NCBI GenBank assembly: GCA_949825025.1
Contig: OX463779.1
Span: 47,799,784 to 47,863,783, forward strand
From: Siphlonurus alternatus
Lineage: Eukaryota; Arthropoda; Insecta; Ephemeroptera; Siphlonuridae
Length of the DNA: 64,000 bases
Reading direction: 5' to 3'
Part shown: positions 25,206 through 37,903 of the stretch, one piece after another
Layout: every line of letters starts with the position of its first letter
Position numbering within the stretch: the stretch's first letter is position 1
Program-made: the position numbers and the translations under genes
Notes under the pieces: model-generated
What the model saw: only the letters and a program-made list of their open reading frames with translations
Database searches by the model: none
Told to the model about the DNA's origin: nothing

Positions 25206-25727
25206 TTACACACCGGGACAGCATGAACTTCGTCTCTGCCTAATTTGCTTGAGTTATATACGAGATGATGATATATTAAGTTTTAGTTCATCAAATCTCC
25301 ACAGATTGCAGCGCTACAGAATTAACATCCATGTTGTCCTGTATAATCTTTTTATCTTAATTAAATATCATTCTGCTAGGTTGCACTTATTGTTGTGTCG
25401 TGATAATTTGTTGCTGCAACCTACAACATGCTGAAACATGACACTTTCAGCCCCACCTCCGCACGGTAATAAAAGAGGACGGCGGTCTCCCAGGCAACTA
25501 TCAGTAAATGTGCAGTGTGGGAGGATTATAACGTTGAAAAGGTCAGCAACGATAATTTTCCTGGCATAGCGAAATTCGACTCGTAAATTAGCAAAGGGGG
25601 AATTAGCCATGTTGTTTTAGCAGAAAATTATCATGAATTACATCGTGATCATTTGACACTTCAGTTTCGAATGAAAATCAAATTAATGAAATTATTCATT
25701 CGTAATATTGACCTCAAATAATTGTAT

Positions 25728-26045
25728 TGTAAAATTTAATAGAAGGTGCAAAGTTGTGCCATTCTTATTTCTTTCAGATTTTTTAGAGGCTGAAAAAGTG
25801 TTGTTAAAAAGTTTTACCGAGGTCGGGTTTGAACTCACGCTCGTTTAAGGTTAGTTCTATATATCCTTTTATTAAAAGATGTGTCTAGAGGCGTCACTCT
25901 CTGTGTACTATGTAAATAATTTTTTTAAAAATAGTTCCCGCGGACTCTAAAAATTCTGCAAAAAAAAAAATATCAGAGTAGCATAACTTAATATCCTCTA
26001 TCCATTTAATTCTGTAATAAAAATGTTGATGTCGATACTCCATTG
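25728..26045. mobile_element. F2 foldback element, subtype b
   Basis: Left AATAGAAGGTGCAAAG, right TATCCTCTATCCATTT and GATGTCGATACTCCATT. The middle has GAGGTCGGGTTTGAACTCAC, the B-box-like motif in inverse orientation. Confidence 0.75.
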
Positions 26046-27035
26046 ATACTTTGTGTTTATTTTTTTATATACAAGCCAAAGTATGTATAAATATAATAGG
26101 TTATACAAATACTTTATTTTAATTATCTTTCATTATTGAAAATTTGTTTTTACTGTATTCCTTAAAGCTGAAGTGGTAAAAAATTCATCTAAGAAACTAC
26201 TTCTAATTTACAAGCATCATAATGAATGTTTTACTAACCAATAGAAAAGTGTAATTTTATTTTATTATTAAAGAAGTAATGGCTATAAAATTTGTGTGTG
26301 GACTTTGAGTAATATATTTTGAGTCAGTAACAATGAAAAGTAACGACCTTCTCTGCGAAAACTCCTCTATTTATATAGCAAGTGCGCACAGCCAATCATC
26401 CATGTATAGAGCGAACTTCTCGTCACATATTTATTACACAATACGCGCCCAAAAGTACAAAAAAAAAAAAAAGACTTGGGAACTGGAACTTTTCCACTCA
26501 ATAACAAATAAATACTTCAATTTATGTATGTACATAAATTTTTCAAAAAGTAATCTTTTTCAATGAAACTCGCAACACCAATAAATGCGTTAGTATATAA
26601 AAATATATTATATGTTATAAATAACGTGAGTTGACTAATAAAAAAGTAGTATCCAATATTTATTGAATGAATTATATGAAAGCAAGCAAGAGAGAGACGT
26701 ATAATAATGGTATGCAATAAAAAATGAAATCATATTAATAAAAACTTTATATAATTATATACAAATACAATAGCATTTTATTTTATATTGGTTAAAAAAT
26801 TTAATTTTATATAATTCGCTAGTTAATTGAATTTTAACTTTTTACATTGTTGCAAAGTTAATTAATTTAATAAAAATTCATGCAGGTGTAACATAATAAA
26901 CTTTTGTATTTTAAATTAAATTGTACGCTGCAGTTAGCACTTGTTTTTTCACTGAAGTTAGGTTCTGGTACGGTAAATAATTATAGTGATAAAATGTACT
27001 TTTCATCACGTTCTGTTACCACTTAACGAGTACAA

Positions 27036-27570
27036 CCGAGTTCAAATAAATTTCATATTTTATTCACTCTCTACTCGTCTAATTTCCTCCTATTTTGTAC
27101 CATTTTAGATGTAAAAAAAAAGAGGGAAAAAGACGATATTACGTCTTCATGAGCATAAGATGTTAGAAATATTGTCTCTATTTCATCCTCACTTTGAGCG
27201 AAGAGGAATGGACAACATACATGAAAAAAATTTATTGCAGAAATGAATAGATGGTACCAAATTATGATACTCTGAATTTTTTCAGATTTTTTTGAAACCC
27301 GGAACTATTTTTAAATAATTATTGAAGGTCCTGTGATTTCAGTTGGCACCCCTGCAGCCTTAATAAAAAGGATAGAGACTGGACGCCTATTGACGCCTCC
27401 AGGGGGCGTGGCTGCACTTTCAATAATTATTTAAAAATAGTTCTGGGTCTCAAAAAAATCTGAAAGAATTCTGAGTAGCATAATTTGGTATACCCTCTAT
27501 TCATTTCTGCAATAAAAAAATTTCATGTATGTTGTCCATTGAGATGTGTTTTAGAGGTAAAAAGATTAGG
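27036..27570 (+). mobile_element. F4 foldback element, interrupted by F2a
   Basis: Left end CCGAGTTCAAATAAATTTC and landmark GTACCATTTTAGATG; interrupted at GAGCGAAGAGG|AA by F2a and resuming GAGATGTGTTTTAGAGG at 27541. The right end is lost after AAAGATTAGG, where F7-like sequence begins. Confidence 0.85.
27207..27540. mobile_element. F2 foldback element, subtype a, nested in F4
   Basis: Ends AATGGACAACATACATG and CATGTATGTTGTCCATT; core CCAGGGGGCGTGGCTGC. Very similar to the copy at 18466-18799. The host F4 sequence continues on both sides, so this copy is younger than its host. Confidence 0.9.
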
Positions 27571-27695
27571 TGACCATGTTGGCGATAAAACCGCTCTTCG
27601 CAAGACAAGGAAATCCCGAGTCTCTGATTGGCTGCGGCAGGCGATTTTCTCGCTTTTCCAACTCCATGGAAATGCACTTTTAATGAACGCCACAC
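27571..27695. mobile_element. F7-like fragment
   Basis: Contains CATGTTGGCGATAAAACCGC, CTCTGATTGGCTGCGGC and CTCCATGGAAATGCAC, also present in the F7 array at 57904-58411. It truncates the right end of the F4 copy. Confidence 0.65.
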
Positions 27696-30084
27696 ATTCT
27701 GTAGTTCAACTTCATAAATGTGTATGCAACTGCTGCGACTGACAACCCTCTAAAGAGAACATTCACTCGTAGTGGAGCTGACATTTGACAGAATCCAGAT
27801 AAAATAAAACACCATGACCGAGAAGTTTGGGTCAGGTTGAAGGATTAAACCATGTGAGGTCCCAAGGGTGATAACTCCTTGTCCTGCTCTAGCAGTGGCG
27901 CGAAACACGACTCAACTTTGATTGCCCCCTCCTTCAAGTCAAAAACTAAGGCTATTTAAACTTGGCGCTCTTTTGGTGCTACTGTATTTCTCTCAAGAGT
28001 ACCTCCCTTGGGGTTTTATAACAGCCACACACTGATATGTTAACTTCTTTTAAACTTTCCCGCGATTTACTACTACAAAACTGTGTGGAGATGCATGGAT
28101 ATATAACACTTTCTTCTTCACTTGTTTCTTCTTTTTTTTTTAAAACAGAATTTATTGTTAACTTTAATAAAAAAAAAAAGTACAAAATTTATATACTTTA
28201 ATGTTTAATTAAAATGTTCATTCTTTTTTATTTTTGTCTTGTTTATTAGTGATAAAAAATAATTGAAAAACTTTTACTAAAAGATTTATTTTCTTGTAGT
28301 TTAGTGTTCAATTACGAGAAAAATTTATTGAATAAGGAAATATATATATAAAAAAAGTAGCATAATATTTCTGAAAGTAATATTGAAGTAATCCTACAAA
28401 TAAAATAAAGTTTTTCATCCATTTTTTTTATTAAACTCGATATTACAAAAGAGAAACATGATAATTAGGATCGTAAGAATGATATTAAATATTAATTAAC
28501 GAGCGTTTAATTAATAATGTTAATAAAATAATAAAACATCCTTTATTAATTGCCATTCTGATCAGTTTTGATTAAAATAGATAATTAAAATTTCAATAAA
28601 AAGTAATTATTATTTGAATATATATTTTTTTTTTATTACTTCGTAATTTTTTTTCTTCTCAACAAAAAGTTTAATTTCGGAAGAATTTTCAATCTGAAGT
28701 AGTTTGAACAACGTAGTAGTTTCTGCTAGAGAATAAGTATCGACATTTTTGCTAGAGGCTAGTATAAAAAAATGCAGCAGCAATATTGTGGAGAGATAAA
28801 CAAATCGAAGGGACGTTGTAAAGTTTGGTTCGAGGGTCTCTAGAGGGAACAAAACCAGAGAAAAAAAAAGTGGACAGCAGTAAGAGACATAAGAGCCCAC
28901 TTCGCTCGTATTTCCTACGTTTTGATGCTGCAACAAAATAAATAAACCATCGATATGGGGAAAACAAATAATTGGACAATTTTTACGTCAAAGAATATTT
29001 TTCACACTGCGCAAAAAAAAAAAAAATGAAACGTTACAACAAATATTATGTTAAATTTTTTAATAAATTGTATTTTATTTTATCATATTCGTTTTTAATT
29101 TAATTGTGCTGTATTTGGGGTTTTATAGCATTGCATAATATTACATGCAAGCATTAAAAAATCCAGTTTTTGATACAATATTTTTTTTTGCTCTCTAAAT
29201 TGCATTTAAGATGATAATGTCATACAAATATTGTTAATTATCAAATATCAATTAAGTAATTATTTTAATATTAATATTGATGCATCAGACCAAATTTTAA
29301 CTTTATAAAAAATCACTTTTTTTATTTTATGTTAGTGTCTTTTATAACTGAAAATAAATTATGTTGATATATTTCTATGGAACTTGAAGCAAAATAATAT
29401 AACTGGAAATCTTCGAAAAAATAAAAAATATACAGTACATGTCAAATTCAATTTTTATATTTGATTAACATGGAGGATCCCATAAGTATATTTTACAATC
29501 GAGTTCCGTATTTAATATACCTTAAAAAAATAGCTGAGTAAAATTAAAAATGCAAACATTTAAAAGCGTTTATTTTAAAATAATACGTAAAATATTCGTC
29601 AAAATATGTTAAAAATTGAATTGCGGTGACAAAAAATGAATGAGATCTCTGACTTTTATAGTCTAGAAAGATATCGTGTGGCAGTAACAATAAAACGTAG
29701 CTTTCTCTTGTTGTTAGACCTCAAGGCTATGAAAATCAAAAAGAGTCGAACAAGATTGAAGGAATTGGTTCGCACCATTTTTCTCTTCTCAGTAATTTTT
29801 TTTCTCGATCAGAACACATGTAGCAATGGATTCGATTCTCCTAGCTTGCTCACTCGAATGATAATTCGATTCAGCACGCAACCATCCTAGATTGTTCGTA
29901 GCTCTTCATGGGGTGCCACCAGAGGAGGGGGGGGGGGAGATTAGTCGGTGACACAATTCTGACCCTCGCGTCAAACGTAACGATTTCGTGGTTGCACTTT
30001 GATGACTCATTGATTCTCAAGTACCGACATTATAATATATAGCAATCTTCAATTACCATGCAATTTATACATTAAAGAGATGCA

Positions 30085-30372
30085 GGCCTCAAATTACAAA
30101 TTAGACAGTCACCAAGGTGTTGTTAGACTATATTATATAAAAGGCGTGCAAAGTTTCGGTGCAAAGTAAGAAAGTAAGAAATTTACTCCTTGCCTACGTC
30201 ACAGCCCACAGCCAGCTCTGATTAACATTGATTTGTGACGTTAGCAAGGGCTTTCTTTACAGCGCAACTTTGCACGGTCGCATTGTGAGCGGAAAAAAAA
30301 AAAAAAAACGCGAATGTTGATTATATAAACTCGAACAACAATTGGTGTCTGTCTAGTTTGTAATTTGAGACC
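30085..30372. mobile_element. Foldback element
   Basis: GGCCTCAAATTACAAATTAG pairs with CTAGTTTGTAATTTGAGACC; inner TAGACAGTCACC and GGTGTCTGTCTA pair. Middle arms GCAAAGTAAGAAAG and CTTTCTTTACAGC are looser. Confidence 0.83.
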
Positions 30373-30384
30373 TTTAACATACTT

Positions 30385-30672
30385 GGGGGGCATTCAAAAG
30401 GAATTTTATCCCCAATTTAGCCTCAATTTCTATCCGGGTTCAAATCTTGTGGTGCTAAACATGGTACTAAACCAAGGGCTAAACATAGTGCACAAATATT
30501 GACTAATCAATTTTAACGTATCTATTTAACATTGTTTAGCACCGATTCAGCCTACATTTTTAGCACCATTGTTTAGCCCTGGTTTAGCACCATGTTTAGC
30601 ACACTAGATTTAACCTAGAATAAAAATCGAGGATAAAGTGAGGTTGAAGTGCTTCAATTGTGAATGCCCCCC
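30385..30672. mobile_element. F3 foldback element, longer variant
   Basis: Ends GGGGGGCATTCAAAAGG and TTGTGAATGCCCCCC, with repeated GGTGCTAAACATGG and its reverse complement inside. It starts 13 bp after the previous foldback. Confidence 0.85.
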
Positions 30673-32194
30673 TTCAAAACATTTATTCATAATTATTAAT
30701 GATATTACATTTTTTGTTGTATTTTAATTAATGAACAGTTTAATTATAATATTACAAAATATAAATTGTATAATAATCTTAATTATTTCTTTAAATTAAT
30801 TTAACATTTAAAAAAAAAACTACTAACGGATATACAACATTATTAAATATAATTAGTAATATACAAAACAGAACTTAAATTGTTTGACTATTATATACAT
30901 ACAGAGCTTTATATAATTTAGTACATGCAGATGTCACTGTACTATAGCTTGCAAGTTTTAATTAGTCGTAGATAATTACCTTGACGTTGGCTTTAATTAT
31001 TCAGTCTCTCGTTGATATATTAGTATGATCTCGTAACGCTCAGTGAGCGTGCAAATAATGAATAACAAAACACCGACTGTTTAATACAGAGACGACGTTT
31101 TCATTTGTACGAGAACTTTATCTCGTATATAAAATACTCTGATAATCGTATTAAATTTCTAATATTACTCAGACTAGATCTTGAGACAAATTTGTAGCAA
31201 ATTACTTCAAGAAATTTCTAAACACTTTTAGATTGTTTCTCAGAATGCCCCAGCTGTGAACCCCTGCTTGATTTGTATGTATGCAACCAGAGTGGCACAT
31301 CTGTATAACAGGTTGCATATTATAATTTAATAATGTCAATAAAAATAGGGCTAAATTTAATTGCAATAAAAAAACGAACATTTTAAATTAATGCATGAAC
31401 AACAAATACTTCCTATTATTTATGGTGCTATGAAGACTAACCGTATATAAGTGAATCAACAAATTGATCTTATAATGACTATTACAAACACTGTGGAACA
31501 TTTGAGACATTTTAATTTCAAAGAAAATAATTCAAATTCAAATTATTATTTATTTAGTAACAGTTACAGATCCAATGTACCAAATATAATAAAAAAGTAA
31601 TAAATTGTAAAACCCCGCATGCAGGTAGAGATGATATTATAAAACAATTATTTTGAATCCTAAATTTGTGTTGTCATGTGAACTTGGATAATCTCTTTTC
31701 TGAATCTGGTAGATTTTAGCTTGAAGAATATTATTTTGAATAAAAAATTATGAGAAATATTTTTAAAAAAATTGCAGTAGATTTTTAATCTTAAAATTTG
31801 AAAATATTCTCATTACCAATAAACTTGTGCCAATGACATTACAACATAAGGTATGCAATATTAAAATAATCATCAAAAGATGAAAATATAATAAAAATAT
31901 TTTCAAAGGATCATAAAAAGTAAACATTTCTACTCAATATAAGAAAAGTTAATGAGTGTTTTGCAAAAAGTTCTCTACAGGCTACAATATAGATGTAAAA
32001 AAATTTACAATTTTGCTATATTAATATACCCACTGGCGTAGTTTTTATATTATTAAATTGTTATTTAATTTCATTTAAATTATTTCAATAAAAAATACTA
32101 CTCATTTTATCAATTTTAAAATAACATATTTACTTTAGAAAAACAAGTTTTAATTTGCAGTAATATAGAAACACTTTACTTTAATTAAAGTTTG

Positions 32195-32400
32195 AATTGG
32201 CTGCTGCCGGGCAAATGCACTCTGCTCGACTCTGCTGCAATTAAATTGTTCGAATCCCGGCAGCAACTGCTGTGATTGCCACGTCCAAAGTAATTACTCG
32301 TCCCCTAACTGTGGGCGCTAATTACCCGTCCTAATTAGCACCCCCCTGACTCAGCACTTCGTAACCGCACACCAACTGTGTGGGTCCTAACGACTTCATC
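32195..32400. promoter_or_regulatory. Intronic patch rich in TAATTA sites, possible enhancer
   Basis: A GC-richer patch with homeodomain-type cores: AGTAATTACTC, GCTAATTACCC and CCTAATTAGCA within about 60 bp, plus GCTGCTGCCGGGC and its partial inverse CCCGGCAGCAACTGC. No ORF and no element family match. The regulatory role is inference. Confidence 0.35.
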
Positions 32401-32751
32401 TCTCGTCTTACATTATATAGAAGTTCATTGACCCAAATTAATTGTTTCTTACTAACACCTTTTTATGTATTAAATTTTAATAATTAAAATATTTTACATA
32501 ATAATTTTTTGTTATAATTATTTTAATGAATAAAAATATTAAATTATATATACAAAATTACCAAAATTTAAAAAAAGGAGTAATTTTGTACGCTTTCATT
32601 AAAATTACTGTCTATTGTGTAAGTTTTGGTTGAAATAAAACTAAAAAAATGTGCAAAATATTTTATTTTTAAGTATTATTTTCTATAACATTACGTACCT
32701 ACACATAATGGTGTTTAACACAGATCGATTCAAGACATACAATCACTACGT

Positions 32752-32910
32752 TTACATGACGGTGTTTAACACTTATTCGTTGATGAAGGATAATGTTATT
32801 CTTATGAAACGTTATCAACGGATATGTTTTAGACACATGTGAACGTATAGGAATTAATATTATTCTTATGAAGCATCGTCAACGAATACATATTAAACGC
32901 TGTCATGTGA
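32752..32910. repeat. Imperfect foldback
   Basis: TTACATGACGGTGTTTAACA and its partner AAACGCTGTCATGTGA pair, followed by TATTCGTTGATG with CGTCAACGAATA. Related CATGT-type motifs occur at about 50640-50840. Confidence 0.65.
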
Positions 32911-33284
32911 CGTATTGTAGTTACCGATCCATGATTTTTTTTTTTTTTTTTTTTGCTTTAAATATCACCTTGTACATCCATTTTTTTCCGTTTGGAATCA
33001 CGCAGGATAACGTTTTTTATTGGGTGAAATAAATTTAAAAAATGTGCAAAACATTTTATTTTCAGGTATTCTATAACACTGTAATATTCCGATGATTTTT
33101 TGCTCTCTGGTACATACATTTTTTTCCGTTTGGAGGCAGGCAGCGTGACGTTAATGTCGGCGGTACATCACGAGTCACGGCTGCTGTGACATGCAAATGT
33201 GCGAGGGGCGTGGTCACGCGTGCAGCTGACGTGTCGGCCACGCCCCCTTCATGTCAATACGTCACCTCGCACAGATCGAACAGT

Positions 33285-33513
33285 CCCGAGTTGAAATAAA
33301 CTTCATTGCTTTTAACGTTTAATTTCTTCTTATTTTGCACCATTTTAGAGAAAAAAAGATCAGATTACGTCTTTTTTCCTCTTATTGAACATAAAATGTT
33401 AAAAACTTGTCACCATTTAATCCTCATTTTGAAAGAAATAAGATATGTTTTTCTAAGGTAATAAGATTAGGTTTTGACGTGTACAGGATGAGTTGACGAC
33501 TTAATTTTTTAAC
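33285..33513 (+). mobile_element. F4 foldback element, diverged
   Basis: Left end CCCGAGTTGAAATAAACTTC; landmarks TTGCACCATTTTAGAG, GAACATAAAATGTTAA and AAGATTAGGTTTTGACGTG. The right end has lost the last AACTAGGG. Confidence 0.8.
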
Positions 33514-33955
33514 GAAGCAACATTATATAAGTATCACTTGTTTCGTGTTTCGGTGTCATATGGTTCAATTAAGATCTTGACTTTCAGTATATCAATTAAT
33601 GTTCAGTCATTCTCTTAAGTTTCGCTGTAGTATTAAAAATTACAATAATTTATAATTATACGATATCTACAGTTTTAAAAATCTATATACACACACAGAA
33701 AAGGTGAAAGCCCCCCAAAATTATGGTGGTAAATTTTTTATGTTGTATTATATTTTGTATACGATTAAACTTAGTGAAATTTACACTCACCGCTGTATCA
33801 CCAATATTCAAACCAACATTAATTTCATAACTTGTGGTACTAAATTATAGGTATCATATCTAGCTGTAACGTTAAAGAAGGTTCACCGTTCTGTGAGGAC
33901 CATCATTCGTTCTCCATCTTGCCCCACGATGTCTGACCTTGAGTTATTGTTTCAG

Positions 33956-34041
33956 GGGCATCTTACTGCAGGGCAGAGCGCAGCACGAGGAGGCCATACA
34001 GAGCTACCGCCGGGCCATCCAGTACCGACCCAGACTGGCAG
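33956..34041 (+). CDS. Tmtc2: TMTC2-like exon: body of TPR 2
   Basis: Acceptor AG at 33954-33955, donor GTGAG at 34042. The exon starts with one base that completes the Leu codon from the previous exon and ends with one base of the next Val codon. It encodes GILLQGRAQHEEAIQ then SYRRAIQYRPRLA (visible residues 355-382), completing TPR 2 with the usual E-E-A ... Y-R-R-A-I pattern and a closing Pro. At 86 bp it is one of the two smallest exons here. The reading frame matches neighbours only with these boundaries. Confidence 0.92.
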
Positions 34042-34348
34042 GTGAGAAAACGTTATCTACTTTGATAGCGCTTCCAATAGACACGTCGTAATTTTGAGGG
34101 AAGTGAAAAGAACACTTACAAGTTAGTCTATCCATCTCTAAGATCCTTGCATCTCCATAAACTGCATGACAATGTCTGAAAAACAGAAAAGAGGTGAAGT
34201 TTATGCTGTCCCAAAATGTACTTGGTTTGACAAGCTGAAACAGTTGCCTATACTACAAGGGGTTTTATTTTTTTATTATTATTATTATTTCGTATGCTCA
34301 AAAACAACGATTCAGCAAGCGTTGAGGAACATTTTTACTAGAAATAAT

Positions 34349-34458
34349 GTACAGTTGTTGCCTCGGAATTACAGCCTTGTTAATCACCATGCCCCGAAAG
34401 AATACCACAGGGCACGGTGAGTCTGCAAGAGCGAAATTTTCCAAGGCAACGAGTGTAC
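34349..34458. mobile_element. F1 foldback element
   Basis: TGTACAGTTGTTGCCTCGG and CCAAGGCAACGAGTGTACA ends; inner CAGCCTTGTTAATCACCATG and CACGGTGAG. Clean TA-type boundaries. Confidence 0.88.
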
Positions 34459-35533
34459 AAGCTTAAAGAATCAGAATTATTTAATTTTGCCTCAAATAGT
34501 TTCAGTTTAAATATTTTATTATCAAAATACACATTAAATTTTTCACAATATGGGATTTGGGTAGGGTTTTTTTATCCCAATAAGCATTAAAGGTTAGTGC
34601 TAATAAGTAATTTTTAAACTTGTATACAGAACTTATATTACGAGTTAACAATTCGCTATCGAAAAATTGCTATACTCAGACGTGAGCCCAACATTTTTTT
34701 TTGGTTATTTCCCATGTTAAATCCGAAATTTCGGGGGGGGGGGGAGGCACGACCCCCCTGGCCCCTCCCTTGAATCCGCACCTGATTAAGTATCAAAGCC
34801 ACCTTAACCCTACCTCAGCGCATAGTTATGCAACCCGCCTTATTTATATGCTTGACAAATTGCCTAACCTTAAGGGGATGTATATTTTCAAACACTCTTC
34901 TTATAATTTTAATTTAAAAACTTGTTTCCATTGCTACATTTTATTACGCTGACTAACAAATTTCTTCCTTTAATTTCTATCTGAAAAATACATATTTCTT
35001 GATTATTACAAAAAAGATGAAGCTTAAATTAATTATCATTATATATTAATTTTAATTTCATTATAATTCATAATGAGGTTTTCACTTTAACCACGGTGCT
35101 AATTTACTGTAAAACTATTTGTCATTTAATATATTAAATTTATTGCACAAAGTTACTTTAGCTACATCATTATTAAGCTACAGTAATTTAAGATTGAATC
35201 ACAATATTGAGTCATTCAACACATGGCACGTTTTGTGCAGCAGCTGTGGAGAATCTGCGGTCACTCAAGTAGTTCACACTTTGTCCACGTGGCGCCACCA
35301 CCGTACAGACCTAATTAGTTGCAGTGATTCTCAAACGTGCAAATTTACTTTTAATACTTGTTTAATGACAAAACCCAAGCACCCATATACTGTAAATTCA
35401 CTTTATTATACTTATCATAACTTGCTAATCTAATTTTAAACCACACAAAATATCACTTTACTATACAACACCTAGATACTAAAATATTATAAACATATGA
35501 GGTCAAATGCATTAGTTGTAAATAAAAAATATA

Positions 35534-35711
35534 GGGGGACATTCACAAAGCACTTTAACCCCCACTTTAGCCCCGATTTTTAACCCTGGTGCTAAACATG
35601 GTACTAAATCAGGGGCTAACCATGTTAAGTTCATAGTTAAGCACCATGTTTAGCACCAGGGTTAAAAATCGGGGCTAAAGTGGGGGTTAAAGTGCTTTGT
35701 GAATGTCCCCC
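35534..35711. mobile_element. F3 foldback element, near-perfect hairpin
   Basis: Ends GGGGGACATTCACAAAGC and GCTTTGTGAATGTCCCCC. The arms pair almost without mismatch through CCCACTTTAGCCCCGATTTT and TAACCCTGGTGCTAAACATG, leaving a short centre. Probably the youngest F3 copy here. Confidence 0.93.
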
Positions 35712-36608
35712 ATAATATACTGAAATATATTACTGTATAAATGTAATATCTATTTTTCTTGTTTTACGATTTGCAATACTCATTCCATTTTACAAGTTAA
35801 AATTCATATTAATTATAATATTTTGTAGCATTATTTTATTACCATTAATAAAAATATTAAAGTTATAAATAAAATCTATTTTATTATTAATTTATCCATT
35901 CATTAAATTAAACAATAAAATTTTATGGCGTCACTTCAAAACCAAAATAATTCTCGCACGATTGAAGAGTTGGTATATAGTGAGAGTTATAGATTTAATC
36001 AGGAAATATGAATGTATATATAGTGGGGTAATAAAATGACATTTATATATATATTTTGGGAGGGCAATATAAAATTTAAGAATATCTTTCTCATTTCAAG
36101 TTAAGTCTTAAAATTAAATATATATCTAAACTATGTTATGGTATTATAAAATGATATTTCATAGCTTTCAGATTTTGATAGACAGAAAAGAAGGATATAA
36201 ACGTGCTATAAAATAATACTAAAAAAAAGTTATATGGAAAAAGTATAAAGATATGGAATATATATGCTTGGTTAATTCTGCTATGCCATAGGCCATTCTT
36301 TTCTCTTAGAGTCATGCTATAAATACTGTAGGGTGATAGTAATCTATATTTTTATGGGTTATTGGTTATGGAAAAGAAGAGGACTCCACTTAAAAACCAA
36401 TGGACCACAGCACTTGCCTAGGAGAAAGTAAACGATTTTTTTTTTAAATATTTTTTATCATATTATAAAAACTAATGTAAAATCAATTTCTCATATTTCC
36501 TTATAAAGTAGCATTTTTTACGAGCAAAAAATTATCAACAAAAATTATTAAATACACAATCTAACTTTATAAATTTTTAATTTGTTGTATTTATTTTTTC
36601 ACGACACA

Positions 36609-37008
36609 AGTCTGATTTGAAATAAATTTCTAATTTTATTTGCTATTAAGCTCTTTCATCGTCTAAATCCCTCCAATTTTGTACCATTTTAGTGTAAAAA
36701 AAGGGAAAATATGAGATTACGTATTTTTTCCTCTTCGCGAGCAAAAAATGTTAGAAATATTGGTTGCGATTCACGAAGAAGTTAGCCAGGTTTCTAGCCA
36801 TGTTTAGCCTTAACCACATTTAACAATACTTGGTCCTGTTTTACGTGTTAAACCACCTTGTTTGGCTATAACTGCTTCGTGAATCGCGCCCATTGTCTCC
36901 ATTTCATCCTCACTTGGAGCGAGGAGGAAATAGGTAGTGTTTTAAAGTTCAAAATATTACGTTTAGACGTTTAAAGGATGAGTTGAAGATGTAATTTTTC
37001 AACTAGGT
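36609..37008 (+). mobile_element. F4 foldback element, interrupted by an F3-like element
   Basis: F4 landmarks on both sides of 36762-36891: left GTACCATTTTAGTGTAAA and TGTTAGAAATATT, right GTCTCCATTTCATCCTCAC and GAGTTGAAGATGTAATTTT, ending CAACTAGG. Confidence 0.88.
36762..36891. mobile_element. F3-like foldback nested in F4, with ATT duplication
   Basis: Ends GGTTGCGATTCACGAAG and CTTCGTGAATCGCGCCC. ATT is present on both sides (36759-36761, 36892-36894); removing the insert and one ATT restores the normal F4 sequence AAATATTGTCTCC. The interior has TAGCC and GTTTAGCC motifs like F3. Confidence 0.85.
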
Positions 37009-37674
37009 AGTTTTTACATTAAATTAAAATAATAATTTTGCATGAAAAATGCTAATTTAGTTGCAGATTTTGAAATTAAAGTTGATACAATGTACGGATA
37101 AAAAGTAAAAATAATTTGGAATTAATGTAAAAAGAATAAAAATCAATAGATAACTGAGCATTTTGTGTAAGTAAAAATGAGTGTAAATTTGAACATTATT
37201 AAGGTCAAACGGTGAGCTGATGAGAATGAGAAAGGGTGCTCATTTTCCGCTCTGAAAGGCTCACACAAGGCGCGGTAATTGCGAAGCCCTCAAACCCTCC
37301 ATCAATCCACCACGATCACTTTGCACACTTCGGGACGTTTTTTTATTGTACACACTTTTCTTATAACAGCATTGACATTTACGTCAAGTTATTTCACCAA
37401 TGCTTTTAGTTATATAAAGGTTGAAAAAAGCCCTTTTTAAATGCTTATAATTCATGAGAAAAGTTTTGCGTCACCGAATCTGTTCTCTTGAGTTGTTGTT
37501 GTTACTTACCTACGTGATGGGAATGGAAAAAGTTACTCCAGTGATGTTTAACTCTTTGCTTTGTCCGTGTTGAGAATAAACCCTCGACTGATGTACACAT
37601 TTATATCACAACACGAGATTTCGAGGAAATTAACGAATGTAGTGTTTTTTCAAAAATACAAGTTTTTCTAATTT

Positions 37675-37903
37675 CACACTAAACTTTTAGATACTGAATT
37701 AGTTTCAGTATTTTGTTTCAGTACATGATTATTTTAATTTCATCTTACATCCAACACTTTTTAACAATAAAGTATTTCATAAAAGTACAAATTTGATACT
37801 GAAAAAGGAGACAAATGTCAATTTCTAAGATGAAATTAGAACAAATAATTATGTACTGACATAAAGTACTGAAACTAATGCAGTATCTAAAAGTTGACCG
37901 TGT
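37675..37903. mobile_element. Foldback element
   Basis: CTTTTAGATACTGAATTAG pairs with CTAATGCAGTATCTAAAAG; TTTCAGTACATGATTATTT and AATAATTATGTACTGA pair further in. Arms about 75 bp. Confidence 0.82.

Larger units (their letters stand above)
16138..33955 (+). other. Intron, about 17.8 kb
   Basis: Donor GTGAGT, acceptor TTGAGTTATTGTTTCAG. It contains F5 and F1 side by side (18088-18436), three F2a copies (18466-18799, 21963-22325, 27207-27540), a 684-bp foldback (22406-23089), a CACGTG/TGACGTCA cluster (23190-23300), two F20 elements with nested insertions (23659-24169, 24822-25205), F2b (25728-26045), F4 copies (27036-27570, 33285-33513), an F7 fragment (27571-27695), a foldback and F3 in tandem (30085-30672), and a homeodomain-site-rich patch (32195-32400). 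GC-richer patches at about 17380-17660 and 20400-20660 have no recognised coding content. Stretches at 16400-17350, 28200-29600 and 30700-32150 are AT-rich with nothing I can name. Confidence 0.85.
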
